NCBI GenBank assembly: GCA_964468205.1
Contig: CAYXVG010000005.1
Location: 62,001-126,000 of the forward strand
DNA: 64,000 nt
Source: CAWELS01 sp964468205
GTDB taxonomy: Bacteria > Acidobacteriota > Terriglobia > Bryobacterales > Bryobacteraceae
Direction: 5' to 3'
The notes below the pieces were generated by a model. That model made no database searches and had not been told where the DNA came from. It saw only the letters and a list, made by a program, of their open reading frames with translations. Both the position numbers and the translations under genes were made by a program. Position 1 is the stretch's first letter, and each line of letters begins with the position of its first letter. Shown piece after piece: positions 26,189 through 34,254 of the stretch.

Positions 26189-26538
26189 GCCTGAACTTCC
26201 TCGCCCACCGGCATACCGGCTCCGAGGTCTCCATTGAACCGAACGGCAGCGTCTACCCCTGTTGCATCAAAACCAAGCTCCCGGTCGGCAACCTCTTGGA
26301 AGAACCACTCGAGACAATCCTCGAACGTCACACCGGAAATCCGGTCTATGAAGCAATCTCCATGGGACATCCGGAACGCATGGGAATCGCCCACGGCTGG
26401 AGCGTGGACAAGTTCCTGGAGAAATCAGTTGTCAAACTGGCATCCGGCAAGGAGTACCGCAACCTGTGCGTTGGCTGCGACCGCTTCCACGAAGAGGTGC
26501 TGATGGCCGGTCGCGGCCTTGTGCATTTGGCTTCTTGA
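26189..26538 (+). pseudogene. Duplicated 3' fragment of radical SAM gene
   Basis: Second copy of 20834-21183, ending at the same stop codon (26536-26538). It encodes residues about 232-346 of the radical SAM protein: the Cys255/256 and Cys324/327 part, but not the CxxxCxxC cluster site or Cys225. The reading frame is intact (NGSVYPCCIKTK to the stop), with only four base differences, two of which change residues near the 5' side (YRHAG to HRHTG) and one near the end (VQLAS to VHLAS). No start codon with a ribosome binding site precedes the fragment, so it is probably not expressed as a working enzyme. Confidence 0.9.
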
Positions 26539-26634
26539 CGCTCCGAAAAGGCGGAATCGAGCTCCCTGGCAGCGGGCCTGTTCCATGCGCCCCATTGCCA
26601 GCGCCCAAGCCGCACTGCGCCCTGCAACGGGACC

Positions 26635-28971
26635 TCACCGCTCCCGCCCGCCAACCGCCTGCACTCGCACATTCCCGAACGTCGCGTCCGCGTGATGCGT
26701 TAGCAGCAGCGCCGAGCCGCTCTCCAGGTCGCCCGTCTCAAACCGCTCCAGGTCCCACTCCGCCGGCTCGGACTGCCCGGACGGCCAGAGCTTCACCCGG
26801 TAGCGGGAGCGTCCGTCCCCGAGCGTCTCTACCCGGTGCTTCATGTGGTACGTCCTCCCCAGTTCGATCGTCCGCCGACGCTCTGACTCCACGTAGAACT
26901 CCCGCTTCCCGTCGAAGATCCGCCACCGGCATTCGTCGAGTCCCCACGTCAACCGGAACTCGGCTGTCGCCCCGAGCGGATACCACTTCACCGTCGGCTG
27001 CTCCCCGTCCTCGTCGTGCCCCGGCCAGCGCAACGCGATCGCCGCGTGCGTCACCCCCGTCGTGTTCGGACTCGTCTTCGGCGGCGTGAACGCGTGGAAC
27101 GTCACGGTCGTGGCCACCTCGTAATCCCGCCATGATCCGTCCCCGAACCCGATCACGCGGTCGTAGTAGCGCTCCACCGAACGCACGCCACCGGCAGTCA
27201 ACTCCCATCTCCCGTCCACCACCTGAGCGGCATCCTCAATCCGCTCCACCCGGCTCCAGTCGATCTCATACGGTAGCGGCCAACGCCTCCCGTCGTCCAC
27301 ATACTGCAGCTTCATGCTCCGCTCCGCGGCGTGCCCCGTCCGCGTAACCGCCCGCACCGTCACCGTGTTCTCGCCCTCGCGCAGCGCCGCCCGGTCGATC
27401 TCGACGTTGAAGTCGCCCGTCAGCGCCAATCGTTTGAAGTCTTCCTGAAAGGAGAGCCACTTCGGTTCGCCGCCGTTCAGCGAATAGGAGAGCGAGCGAA
27501 TCTTTCGACCCGGCGAGACGTGGCCGAGCACGTTCACCCACCGCTGCGGATGGCCCAGACGCCCGAACTTCTGTTCGTCTCCATACCAGAACTCGATCTT
27601 GGGCTCGCGCGCCCGCGCTTTCCTGTCGAGCGGCTCCAGCCGGCCTTCCTCGATTTCCCGCAGCACCAGCGAGAAGACATGCCGATAGGTGTTCACCATC
27701 ATCTCCCTCGGCTCGCCCTTGGCGTTGACAAGCCCCTGCCGCAGCCCGCGCCCGAACCCCGCCGGGCGGTCAATGTACTGGCAGCGCAGGTAGCCGGTTA
27801 CGTAACTCTTGCTGAATGCCCGCCGCAGAAACTCGTCCGTCGCCCTTGCGGCCTCGGCTTCGGAGGGCCTCTGTTCGAAGATCGTCAGCGGCTGCTCGGC
27901 CGTGGGATAGCTGATGGCGTGATCGCAAATCAATACCGGCTTCCCCGTCACCCGGTGCAGCCTCTCGAAAAAACGCTCCGGAAACCGCGTGCTCGGCGGC
28001 TGCAGATTTGTGTAGCGGTCCCCCGGCTGCACGGACACCACGTCGATCCACGGCGAGGCCGCCCGTAACACGCTGTCGGGCGCGTCACCAGCCAAGTACC
28101 GGTCCCCAAGCACAAGGTGATTCGGATCGTGCCGCCGCTGCGCCTGCCCCGCCGCCTCGTAGTACCGCTTGGCGATCTCCTCGAGAAACGCCTCGTCATC
28201 CTCCCGCACTCGATGGCGGCCCATGGCGAAACGCTCGAAACCGTGACCGGCAATTTCATCCAGACTCCCCAACTCGATACCGTAGATCGAATTCAACTCC
28301 TCCAACCGGCCGCGGTAGCGCCCGGCGAGAAACTCCGCATACCGCCTCTTCCCCGGCGCCGCCGCCTCCAACTTCCGGATCGCGCTCACCCAGTCTGTCC
28401 CCCGCAGCGCCCGGGTTCTTTCGATATCCCACGTCGGCGTATCCGTCCAGAAATAGCCGACCAGAAAACGGTTCTCGCGGTGCCGCTCGCAGACCCTCCG
28501 AATCCGTTCCTCCACATCCCGTTGCCACTCTGGATCGAAGACGTCCGGGAACTCGAACGAATTCGACGCGCCCGGCGCGGGATGCGACCGGTGCTTCTCC
28601 ACCGGCGCCACCGCCACCGCCGCGAAATACGGCATCCGCGCCTCCAGTTCCCGCGGCGCCCCGTAACCAAGATTGTTCATGTTCCACTCCTCGAGCCGTG
28701 GCTTCAGCGTGTCCAAAAAGTACCGGTCCCGCCCGGCGCCCAGCGCCATCACCCCAATGTGATTCACCCCCAGCGCCACGTACCCATGGCCCTCCGGCGT
28801 CACGAACAAATCCCGCTCCCCGAACCGCATCACACGGAACCATCCGGTAGCCTCTGTCTTCAACGTGCGAAGTCCGCCGTAGGAGTCGAAGCGCCCGGTC
28901 TCCGGCGCCGGGGCGGCGAAAAACGCCACGCCCATGGTGAGCAAGACGATCCATTTCATCGGTAACGCCAT
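26635..28971 (-). CDS. Exported glycoside-hydrolase-like protein
   Basis: A 778-residue secreted protein. A signal peptide (MKWIVLLTMGVAFFAA) starts at Met5; ATG 28971 and ATG 28959 are both possible, and neither is ideally spaced from GGGGGAG. Residues about 35-430 look like a TIM-barrel hydrolase of clan GH-A, as in agarase-type families: FVTPEGHGYVALGVNH, NMNNLGYGAPRELE, RFLVGYFWTDTPTWD, LGDRYLAGDAP, GKPVLICDHAIS with candidate acid residues in these segments. The C-terminal part (about 540-778) is beta-rich, like a laminin-G or carbohydrate-binding module (DGSWRDYEVATTVTFHAF). Exact family and substrate not assigned. Confidence 0.65.
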   Translation of the reverse strand: MALPMKWIVLLTMGVAFFAAPAPETGRFDSYGGLRTLKTEATGWFRVMRFGERDLFVTPEGHGYVALGVNHIGVMALGAGRDRYFLDTLKPRLEEWNMNNLGYGAPRELEARMPYFAAVAVAPVEKHRSHPAPGASNSFEFPDVFDPEWQRDVEERIRRVCERHRENRFLVGYFWTDTPTWDIERTRALRGTDWVSAIRKLEAAAPGKRRYAEFLAGRYRGRLEELNSIYGIELGSLDEIAGHGFERFAMGRHRVREDDEAFLEEIAKRYYEAAGQAQRRHDPNHLVLGDRYLAGDAPDSVLRAASPWIDVVSVQPGDRYTNLQPPSTRFPERFFERLHRVTGKPVLICDHAISYPTAEQPLTIFEQRPSEAEAARATDEFLRRAFSKSYVTGYLRCQYIDRPAGFGRGLRQGLVNAKGEPREMMVNTYRHVFSLVLREIEEGRLEPLDRKARAREPKIEFWYGDEQKFGRLGHPQRWVNVLGHVSPGRKIRSLSYSLNGGEPKWLSFQEDFKRLALTGDFNVEIDRAALREGENTVTVRAVTRTGHAAERSMKLQYVDDGRRWPLPYEIDWSRVERIEDAAQVVDGRWELTAGGVRSVERYYDRVIGFGDGSWRDYEVATTVTFHAFTPPKTSPNTTGVTHAAIALRWPGHDEDGEQPTVKWYPLGATAEFRLTWGLDECRWRIFDGKREFYVESERRRTIELGRTYHMKHRVETLGDGRSRYRVKLWPSGQSEPAEWDLERFETGDLESGSALLLTHHADATFGNVRVQAVGGRER

Positions 28972-29044
28972 TCTCCCCCAAAATCAGCAATTCCGGAACA
29001 CCGGCGCCGCGGCATCCGCCTCTCCGGCCGGCGTCTCCGCATCG

Positions 29045-29070
29045 TGGATTGGGTGCATTCACCCAATCCA
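29045..29070. repeat. Perfect 11-bp inverted repeat
   Basis: TGGATTGGGTG (29045-29055) and CACCCAATCCA (29060-29070) pair perfectly around CATT. It lies about 75 bases before the start of the hydrolase gene, on its upstream side. With no T run it is more like an operator or leader hairpin than a terminator. Confidence 0.55.
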
Positions 29071-29183
29071 GTCAAAACCGCGAGTTCGATCCCAAAACTC
29101 TTGTCCACCCCAAATCGAATCAACCACTCGCGCCCTTACGAGCGAGCGCCTCAACCCATCAGCCCCAAGAATAGAACTGCGGG

Positions 29184-29205
29184 CGGTCCGCTACTTCGCG
29201 GACCG
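29184..29205. repeat. 8-bp inverted repeat
   Basis: CGGTCCGC (29184-29191) and GCGGACCG (29198-29205) pair around TACTTC. No T tract follows on either strand. Function unknown. Confidence 0.4.
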
Positions 29206-29336
29206 GCGGCCGCTGCTGTTTACCTCAAAAATAGCGCCGGCTGGCTGGCATTTCGGGGTATTGCAGTTTTGGGCGACGGTGATGAACTGTCCTCCGCTGG
29301 TTGTTTGATATTCGAATATTCTCCCGCGGCGGATCT

Positions 29337-29570
29337 CTAAATGTAGAGACGAAACCCCAGCACGCCCCGCTTGAACTTGGGCCGGTGCTGGGAGGCAGTC
29401 GGCTGCGAAGATGCAGCCGGTTGTGGGAGCGTTGGAGAGCGTGCTTGAGTGAGCTCGGGTTCCGGTGGGCTTTCGTTGGCTGCCAGCAGTCCGGTCACGA
29501 TTTGCTGAATGGCAGCAATTGAATCATGCGGATCAGCACTCGAACGCCGCTTCTTCGGAGAGAGCGGCAT
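29337..29570 (-). CDS. Doubtful small hypothetical protein
   Basis: A 77-codon frame: a basic start (MPLSPKKRRSSADP), a short helix-like stretch (DSIAAIQQIVTGLLAA), then proline/glutamine-rich low complexity. There is a GAGAG-like sequence before the ATG. No family is recognised; it may be a remnant of a larger gene. Confidence 0.2.
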   Translation of the reverse strand: MPLSPKKRRSSADPHDSIAAIQQIVTGLLAANESPPEPELTQARSPTLPQPAASSQPTASQHRPKFKRGVLGFRLYI

Positions 29571-29765
29571 GGCTGCAAAACAGAAAGTTCACAAACAAAG
29601 CCAAATCCGACCTAACACTATTGTTATCAATAGACTGGAAGGAGTTGTTATTCGTCTTTTCTTCGCCCGTGTTCGCTTTCTCTTTTCCTCTTCTCCATCG
29701 CCCCTGGCACTCGCAGCTCGCGGGCGGAGCGGCGGCCGTTCAAGCTATCATGGACATTGGTTGAC

Positions 29766-30773
29766 ATGGAGTCCCCTCCTGGCTCCGGGAGAATGCGCCG
29801 CTTCCCTTGGCTCGTCCCCGTAATTGGCTACGCCGTCTCCATCGCGTGCCTCGTTTGGGTCTATCACGAGTTTGACTGGGGCGAGCAACTCCCGAAGATT
29901 CTCGAAACCGATCTCCGCTGGGTCACCCTCGCGGTCGTCGCCGACGTTTGTGTGTACGCGATTCAGGGCTGGCGCTGGCAACTGGTCTTGAGACCGGTTG
30001 AGCAGGTCTCAATTCTTCGCTCCATTCAAGCGATCTACATTGGCCTCTTCGCTAACGAGGTCCTCCCGCTCCGCAGCGGCGAGGTAATTCGCTCTTATCT
30101 TCAGGCCCGCTGGAACGCGATGCCATTTGCCGTCGTGTTATCCAGCGTGCTCATCGAGCGGTTGCTTGACGGAGCTTGGTTGGCGCTCGGTTTCTGGATC
30201 ATGACACTCTTCGTCGAGGTTCCCGGCTACCTCGTCGCCGGAGCGCGGATTTTGGCGGTCCTCCTCGCCGTCGTCGGGACATTGCTGGTGATCGCCGTTA
30301 TCCAGAAAAAGCACGCGCATGCCGCCGTGAAGGGGAGCCGCTGGGCGGAGACGCTGAGGCGCGTGGTGGATGCCGCGCACGACATGGGCCGGTCGCGGTC
30401 GTTTCTTGCCGCCGCCGCGGTAAGTCTCGTCTACCTTGTTCTTCAGGTCGTGCCGATCTATGCCTTGGCCCGGGGGTACGGTCTCGACATTACCTTGGCG
30501 CAGTCCACCGTGGTCCTGGTGGTGCTCCGGCTTGGCAGCATCCCGCCCCAGGCGCCGAGCAACGTTGGCGGATTCCAGTTCTTCACGATTCTGGGGCTCG
30601 CCCTCTTCGGAATTGACCGCGCCCAAGCGACCGGTTTCGCGACCCTCCTCTTCGTCGTCATCACCGTCCCGCTCTGGCTCGGCGGCTTCATCGCCCTGCT
30701 CGCCACCCGCATGCGCATCGCCGAGATCCACCGCCGGGCCCACCATCACATGGAAAATAGCCGCACCAGCTAG
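29766..30773 (+). CDS. LPG synthase TM / UPF0104-type membrane protein
   Basis: A 335-residue inner-membrane protein with about eight hydrophobic segments and the hallmarks of the lysylphosphatidylglycerol synthase transmembrane family (flippase part of MprF, AglD-like proteins): LLRPVEQVS-like early loop (VLRPVEQVSILRSIQA), GLFANEVLPLRSGEVIRSY, SVLIERLLDGAW, and PSNVGGFQFF in a late loop. Stand-alone members are thought to move lipids or lipid-linked sugars. ATG 29766 is chosen; TTG 29757 and ATG 29793 are alternatives. Confidence 0.8.
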   Translation: MESPPGSGRMRRFPWLVPVIGYAVSIACLVWVYHEFDWGEQLPKILETDLRWVTLAVVADVCVYAIQGWRWQLVLRPVEQVSILRSIQAIYIGLFANEVLPLRSGEVIRSYLQARWNAMPFAVVLSSVLIERLLDGAWLALGFWIMTLFVEVPGYLVAGARILAVLLAVVGTLLVIAVIQKKHAHAAVKGSRWAETLRRVVDAAHDMGRSRSFLAAAAVSLVYLVLQVVPIYALARGYGLDITLAQSTVVLVVLRLGSIPPQAPSNVGGFQFFTILGLALFGIDRAQATGFATLLFVVITVPLWLGGFIALLATRMRIAEIHRRAHHHMENSRTS

Positions 30774-30838
30774 CCTTTTAGCGGCCGTTCGCACAACCCG
30801 GCCGGTCCTCCGGCAATCCCCTGAGCCACCCCGGCATA

Positions 30839-30844
30839 TATAAT
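30839..30844 (+). promoter_or_regulatory. Consensus -10 box before oxidoreductase
   Basis: A TATAAT lies 18 bases before ATG 30863, directly followed by the GAGGAGG ribosome binding site. No -35 match is seen at normal spacing. If used, the leader would be only about 12 bases. Confidence 0.25.
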
Positions 30845-30862
30845 CTCCTGAGGAGGTACTGA

Positions 30863-32008
30863 ATGAAAAACAACAAGGTAAGCCGCCGTGACGTCTTCAA
30901 ATCGGGCGGCGCACTGGCCGCGTTCTCCATCGTTTCCCCCGGCGCTGTCAGCGGATCGCAGGCCAACTCCAGGGTCTCCGTCGGCCTGATCGGCTCCGGC
31001 AACCGGGGTAGCTACGACGCGTCCATCGTTCACGCCGATCCGCGGGCGCGGATCACCGCCCTTTGCGATCTCTTCGACGACCAGATCGAGAAGGCCAAGG
31101 AAAGGATCAAGGCGCCCAATCCAAAGGTCTACAAAGACTTTGAAAAGCTGCTCGCCGATCCATCGATCGACGCTGTCATCATCGGTACCCCGCCGTTCGA
31201 GCATCCGCGCATGCTCGAGGCCGCTGTCAACGCCGGCAAGCATGTCTATTGTGAGAAGCCCATGGGAGTGGACGTCGAGGGCTGCCTCCGTGTCATTCAG
31301 ACCGGCCGCCGGGCGGACCCGAAGATCAATATCTCGGTCGGATTCCAGCAGCGCTACGGACCCGTCTACCTCGAGGCCTTCAAGCGAGTTCACGGCGGCG
31401 ACATCGGCGGCCTCGTGAACGCACGCGCTTACTGGATCTCCGGCGACCCCTTCAAACGGAATCCCTACGACGACCCCGAAGTCGCCCGCCTCCGTAATTG
31501 GTTCTCCTACAAACAGCTTTCCGGCGACATCATCGTCGAGCAGGACTGCCACAATTTCGACGTCCTGCACTGGTTCCTGGGCGGCCTGCCCGTCAGCGCC
31601 GTCGGGTACGGCGGCATTAAGGTCCGCACCTCGATGGATATCCTCGACCACCTCAGCGTCGCCTTCCAATGGCCGCACAACATGGTGGTGAACTACGAGG
31701 CAAACCAGTACACTCCGCGCTACGCCTCCAAGGTCGGCGAGGAGTTCACCGGCACGGACGGCTACGTCGAGGTGTCGCGCCAGCAGATGGAGCACCGGCG
31801 TGGCAGCGGCGATTCGGACGTGATGAAGTCTCCGCGCGACATAACCTACGACGGCATTGAGCAGTTCCTGGAACGTCTCGAATCCGGCAACGTCGAGAAC
31901 GTGGCCGAGCGCTCCGCACTAAGCACCATGATCGCCATCCTCGGACGCACCGCCATCTACTCCGGCAAAGAGATAACCTGGAAAGGCCTCTACGGAGTGT
32001 ACGGTTAA
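30863..32008 (+). CDS. Gfo/Idh/MocA family oxidoreductase, TAT-exported
   Basis: A 381-residue NAD(P)-dependent oxidoreductase family protein with a twin-arginine signal (VSRRDVFKSGGALAAFSIVS). The Rossmann motif is VGLIGSGNRGS near residue 41 and the EKP motif lies in HVYCEKPMGVD. The C-terminal domain contains DIIVEQDCHNFDVLHW, where the H-x-x-x-H pattern typical of the catalytic histidine appears. GAGGAGG gives a firm start. The PIG-L deacetylase and selA follow on the same strand, the first after 63 bases. Substrate unknown, probably a sugar or cyclitol. Confidence 0.88.
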   Translation: MKNNKVSRRDVFKSGGALAAFSIVSPGAVSGSQANSRVSVGLIGSGNRGSYDASIVHADPRARITALCDLFDDQIEKAKERIKAPNPKVYKDFEKLLADPSIDAVIIGTPPFEHPRMLEAAVNAGKHVYCEKPMGVDVEGCLRVIQTGRRADPKINISVGFQQRYGPVYLEAFKRVHGGDIGGLVNARAYWISGDPFKRNPYDDPEVARLRNWFSYKQLSGDIIVEQDCHNFDVLHWFLGGLPVSAVGYGGIKVRTSMDILDHLSVAFQWPHNMVVNYEANQYTPRYASKVGEEFTGTDGYVEVSRQQMEHRRGSGDSDVMKSPRDITYDGIEQFLERLESGNVENVAERSALSTMIAILGRTAIYSGKEITWKGLYGVYG

Positions 32009-32071
32009 TGTTCTGTTCGTCGCGGAGCGGGGCGGTCTGCTGACCTGCCTTGTCCCGCCAGGAGGAAAGAC

Positions 32072-32932
32072 ATGCTGAGACTCGTTCTAACGCTGCTTCT
32101 GGCCTGCGCCGCATGTCTGGCGCAGGATGGAAAACTCCGCATCCTCGCCATCGGCGCGCACCCGGACGATTGCGACATCAAGTTCGGCGGCACGGCGGTG
32201 AAATTCGCCCGAGCCGGACACGCGGTCAAGTTCCTCTCGGTGACAAACGGCCAGGCGGGCCACCACGAGATGGGCGGCGGTATCCTCGCGAAGCGCCGTC
32301 ACGAGGAAACCCAGGAATCCGCCCGGCGGCTCGGCATCGATGAGTACGAAGTTCTCGACAACCCCGACGGAGAGTTGATGCCCACTCTCGAGGTCCGCAA
32401 GCAGATCATTCGCGCCATCCGCGAGTGGGAGGCGGATGTCGTCATCGGCCCGCGGCCGAATGACTACCACCCCGATCACCGCTACACCGGCATCTTGATG
32501 CAGGACGCCGCCTACATGGTCGTGGTCCCAAATCTGGTCTTCGACGCTCCCGCGCTACGCAAGAACCCGATCTTCATCTTCTACATGGACCGCTTCCAGA
32601 AGCCCAACCCCTTCCGGCCTGACGTCGTGGTGGCGATCGACGATGTCTGGGATACGAAAGTCAACGCCCTCGACGCCCACGTCTCGCAGGTCTATGAATG
32701 GCTTCCCTGGGTAGACGGCCGTCTATCCGAGGTCCCCAAGTCCCCCGCCGCCCGCAAGGAATGGTTGAGCAAGCTGCGCACACCGCGGGTGAGCAGCGAG
32801 ATCCGCGATGCGCTCATCAAACGATACGGCCCGGCCGAAGGCGGCCGCGTGCTGCGCTTCGAGGCCTTCGAACTCTGCGAATACGGGCGGCAGCCCAGCC
32901 TCGACGAACTAAATGAGATGTTTCCGCAGTGA
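32072..32932 (+). CDS. PIG-L/LmbE family deacetylase, secreted
   Basis: A 286-residue zinc-dependent N-deacetylase family protein. It has a short signal peptide (MLRLVLTLLLACAACLAQ) and the hallmark metal motifs AHPDDCDIKFGGT near residue 30 and HPDHRYTG near residue 136. Relatives remove N-acetyl groups from glucosamine conjugates. GGAGG precedes the ATG. Its stop overlaps the GTG start of selA by four bases (GTGA), so selA translation is probably coupled to it although no functional link is obvious. Confidence 0.87.
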   Translation: MLRLVLTLLLACAACLAQDGKLRILAIGAHPDDCDIKFGGTAVKFARAGHAVKFLSVTNGQAGHHEMGGGILAKRRHEETQESARRLGIDEYEVLDNPDGELMPTLEVRKQIIRAIREWEADVVIGPRPNDYHPDHRYTGILMQDAAYMVVVPNLVFDAPALRKNPIFIFYMDRFQKPNPFRPDVVVAIDDVWDTKVNALDAHVSQVYEWLPWVDGRLSEVPKSPAARKEWLSKLRTPRVSSEIRDALIKRYGPAEGGRVLRFEAFELCEYGRQPSLDELNEMFPQ

Positions 32933-34254
32933 GTGACGATACGACGCTCCGGCAACTCCCCTCCGTCCACGAATTGCTCGCACGGTTGGAGGATCTGAAG
33001 GACCGCTTCCCCCACGACATTGCCGCCGGCGAGGTTCGCAAGGCGATCGCGGCGGCGCGAGGTGAATTGCTTTCCGGGAATCCGGTGGCGGTGCCGGTTG
33101 AAGAGAACGCCCGGGCCGCCCTCGCCCGGCTCGAACGGCCGTCGCTCCGGCCGGTCATCAACGCCACCGGCGTGGTGCTCCACACAAATCTCGGCCGCGC
33201 CCCGCTCGGCTGCCTGCCGGCGATCCGGAGCTACTCGAATCTCGAATACGATCTCGAGCGCGGCCAGCGAGGGAAACGCGATGCCCATATCGAAGAAATG
33301 CTGGAGCGGTTGTTCGGGAAACCAGGCATAGCGGTGAACAACAACGCCGCCGCCGTCTACCTCGTGCTAAATGCTCTGGCCTCCGGCGGCGAGGTGGTGG
33401 TCTCTCGGGGGGAATTGATTGAGATCGGCGAGGGTTTCCGGATTCCAGAGATCATGGACCAGTCCGGCGCCGTCCTCCGCGAGGTCGGCGCCACGAACAA
33501 GACGAACATCGAGGATTACCGCCGGGCCATCGGCGAACGCACCCGGCTCATCCTCTCGGTCCACCGGTCCAACTTCCGGATCACTGGGTTCACCGGGAAG
33601 CCCGACCGGCGGGAACTGGTCGCTCTGGGCAAGGAGCACGGCATCCCCGTATACGAAGACCTCGGCAGCGGCTGCGTCGTGGATCTCCGCGAGCAAGGCG
33701 TCGATGAGCCCCGCCCCGCCGAGAGCATCGAGGCCGGCGTCCCGGTGATCTCCTTCAGCGGGGACAAGCTGCTCGGCGGCCCCCAGGCCGGACTCGTCGT
33801 CGGCGACCCGGACCTCATCGGGCGCATTCGCAAGCACCCCATGTTCCGGGCTCTGCGGCTCGACAAGCTCATCTACGAGTGCCTCGAAGCCACGCTGCGC
33901 AACCTGCTCCTGCAGCGCTACGACGCAATCCCGGCGCTGCGCATGATCCGGCAACCCGCCAGCGAGGTGAAGCGCCGCGCCGGGGCGATGTTGGAGCGGC
34001 TGCGGGGAATCCCGGGCGCCGTGGTCGAGGGCCAGTCGGTCATCGGCGGCGGATCGACGCCGGAACAGGCGATTCCAACCTGGCTATTGGCGCTCGATGT
34101 CCCGAAGGTGGCCGAATTCGAGAAGAAGCTCCGGCGTGGGAATCCGCCAGTGATCGCGCGGATCACGAATGAACAACTCGTCCTCGACCTTCGCACCGTC
34201 TTCCCCGAGGAGGAAGAGCAGCTCGCCGCGGCGCTCGAAGCCGCTACTCGATAA
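32929..34254 (+). CDS. selA: L-seryl-tRNA(Sec) selenium transferase
   Basis: A 441-residue PLP enzyme that converts seryl-tRNA(Sec) to selenocysteinyl-tRNA(Sec) with selenophosphate. The N-terminal helical domain (LPSVHELLARLEDL) is followed by RPVINATGVVLHTNLGRAPL, the glycine-rich NNNAAAVYLVLNAL, and the PLP lysine Lys280 in SFSGDKLLGGPQAGL. Length and all domains fit SelA (E. coli 463). Starts with GTG. Neither selB, selD nor tRNA-Sec is in the window; SelA-like paralogues without selenocysteine function exist, so the exact role depends on the rest of the genome. Its 3' end overlaps the pyruvate carboxylase gene by 11 bases, convergently. Confidence 0.85.
   Translation: MSDDTTLRQLPSVHELLARLEDLKDRFPHDIAAGEVRKAIAAARGELLSGNPVAVPVEENARAALARLERPSLRPVINATGVVLHTNLGRAPLGCLPAIRSYSNLEYDLERGQRGKRDAHIEEMLERLFGKPGIAVNNNAAAVYLVLNALASGGEVVVSRGELIEIGEGFRIPEIMDQSGAVLREVGATNKTNIEDYRRAIGERTRLILSVHRSNFRITGFTGKPDRRELVALGKEHGIPVYEDLGSGCVVDLREQGVDEPRPAESIEAGVPVISFSGDKLLGGPQAGLVVGDPDLIGRIRKHPMFRALRLDKLIYECLEATLRNLLLQRYDAIPALRMIRQPASEVKRRAGAMLERLRGIPGAVVEGQSVIGGGSTPEQAIPTWLLALDVPKVAEFEKKLRRGNPPVIARITNEQLVLDLRTVFPEEEEQLAAALEAATR

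Larger units (their letters stand above)
28972..29765. other. Long intergenic region with inverted repeats
   Basis: Nearly 800 bases between divergent genes. It holds two strong inverted repeats (listed separately), a 12-base palindrome ATATTCGAATAT at 29308-29319, and a doubtful minus-strand frame at 29337-29570. Composition drops to AT-rich stretches around 29580-29660. No RNA gene is recognised. Confidence 0.5.

Noticed and set aside
30781..30830. GC-rich stretch after the flippase-like gene as a terminator
   Set aside because: Pairing is short and imperfect and no T run follows.
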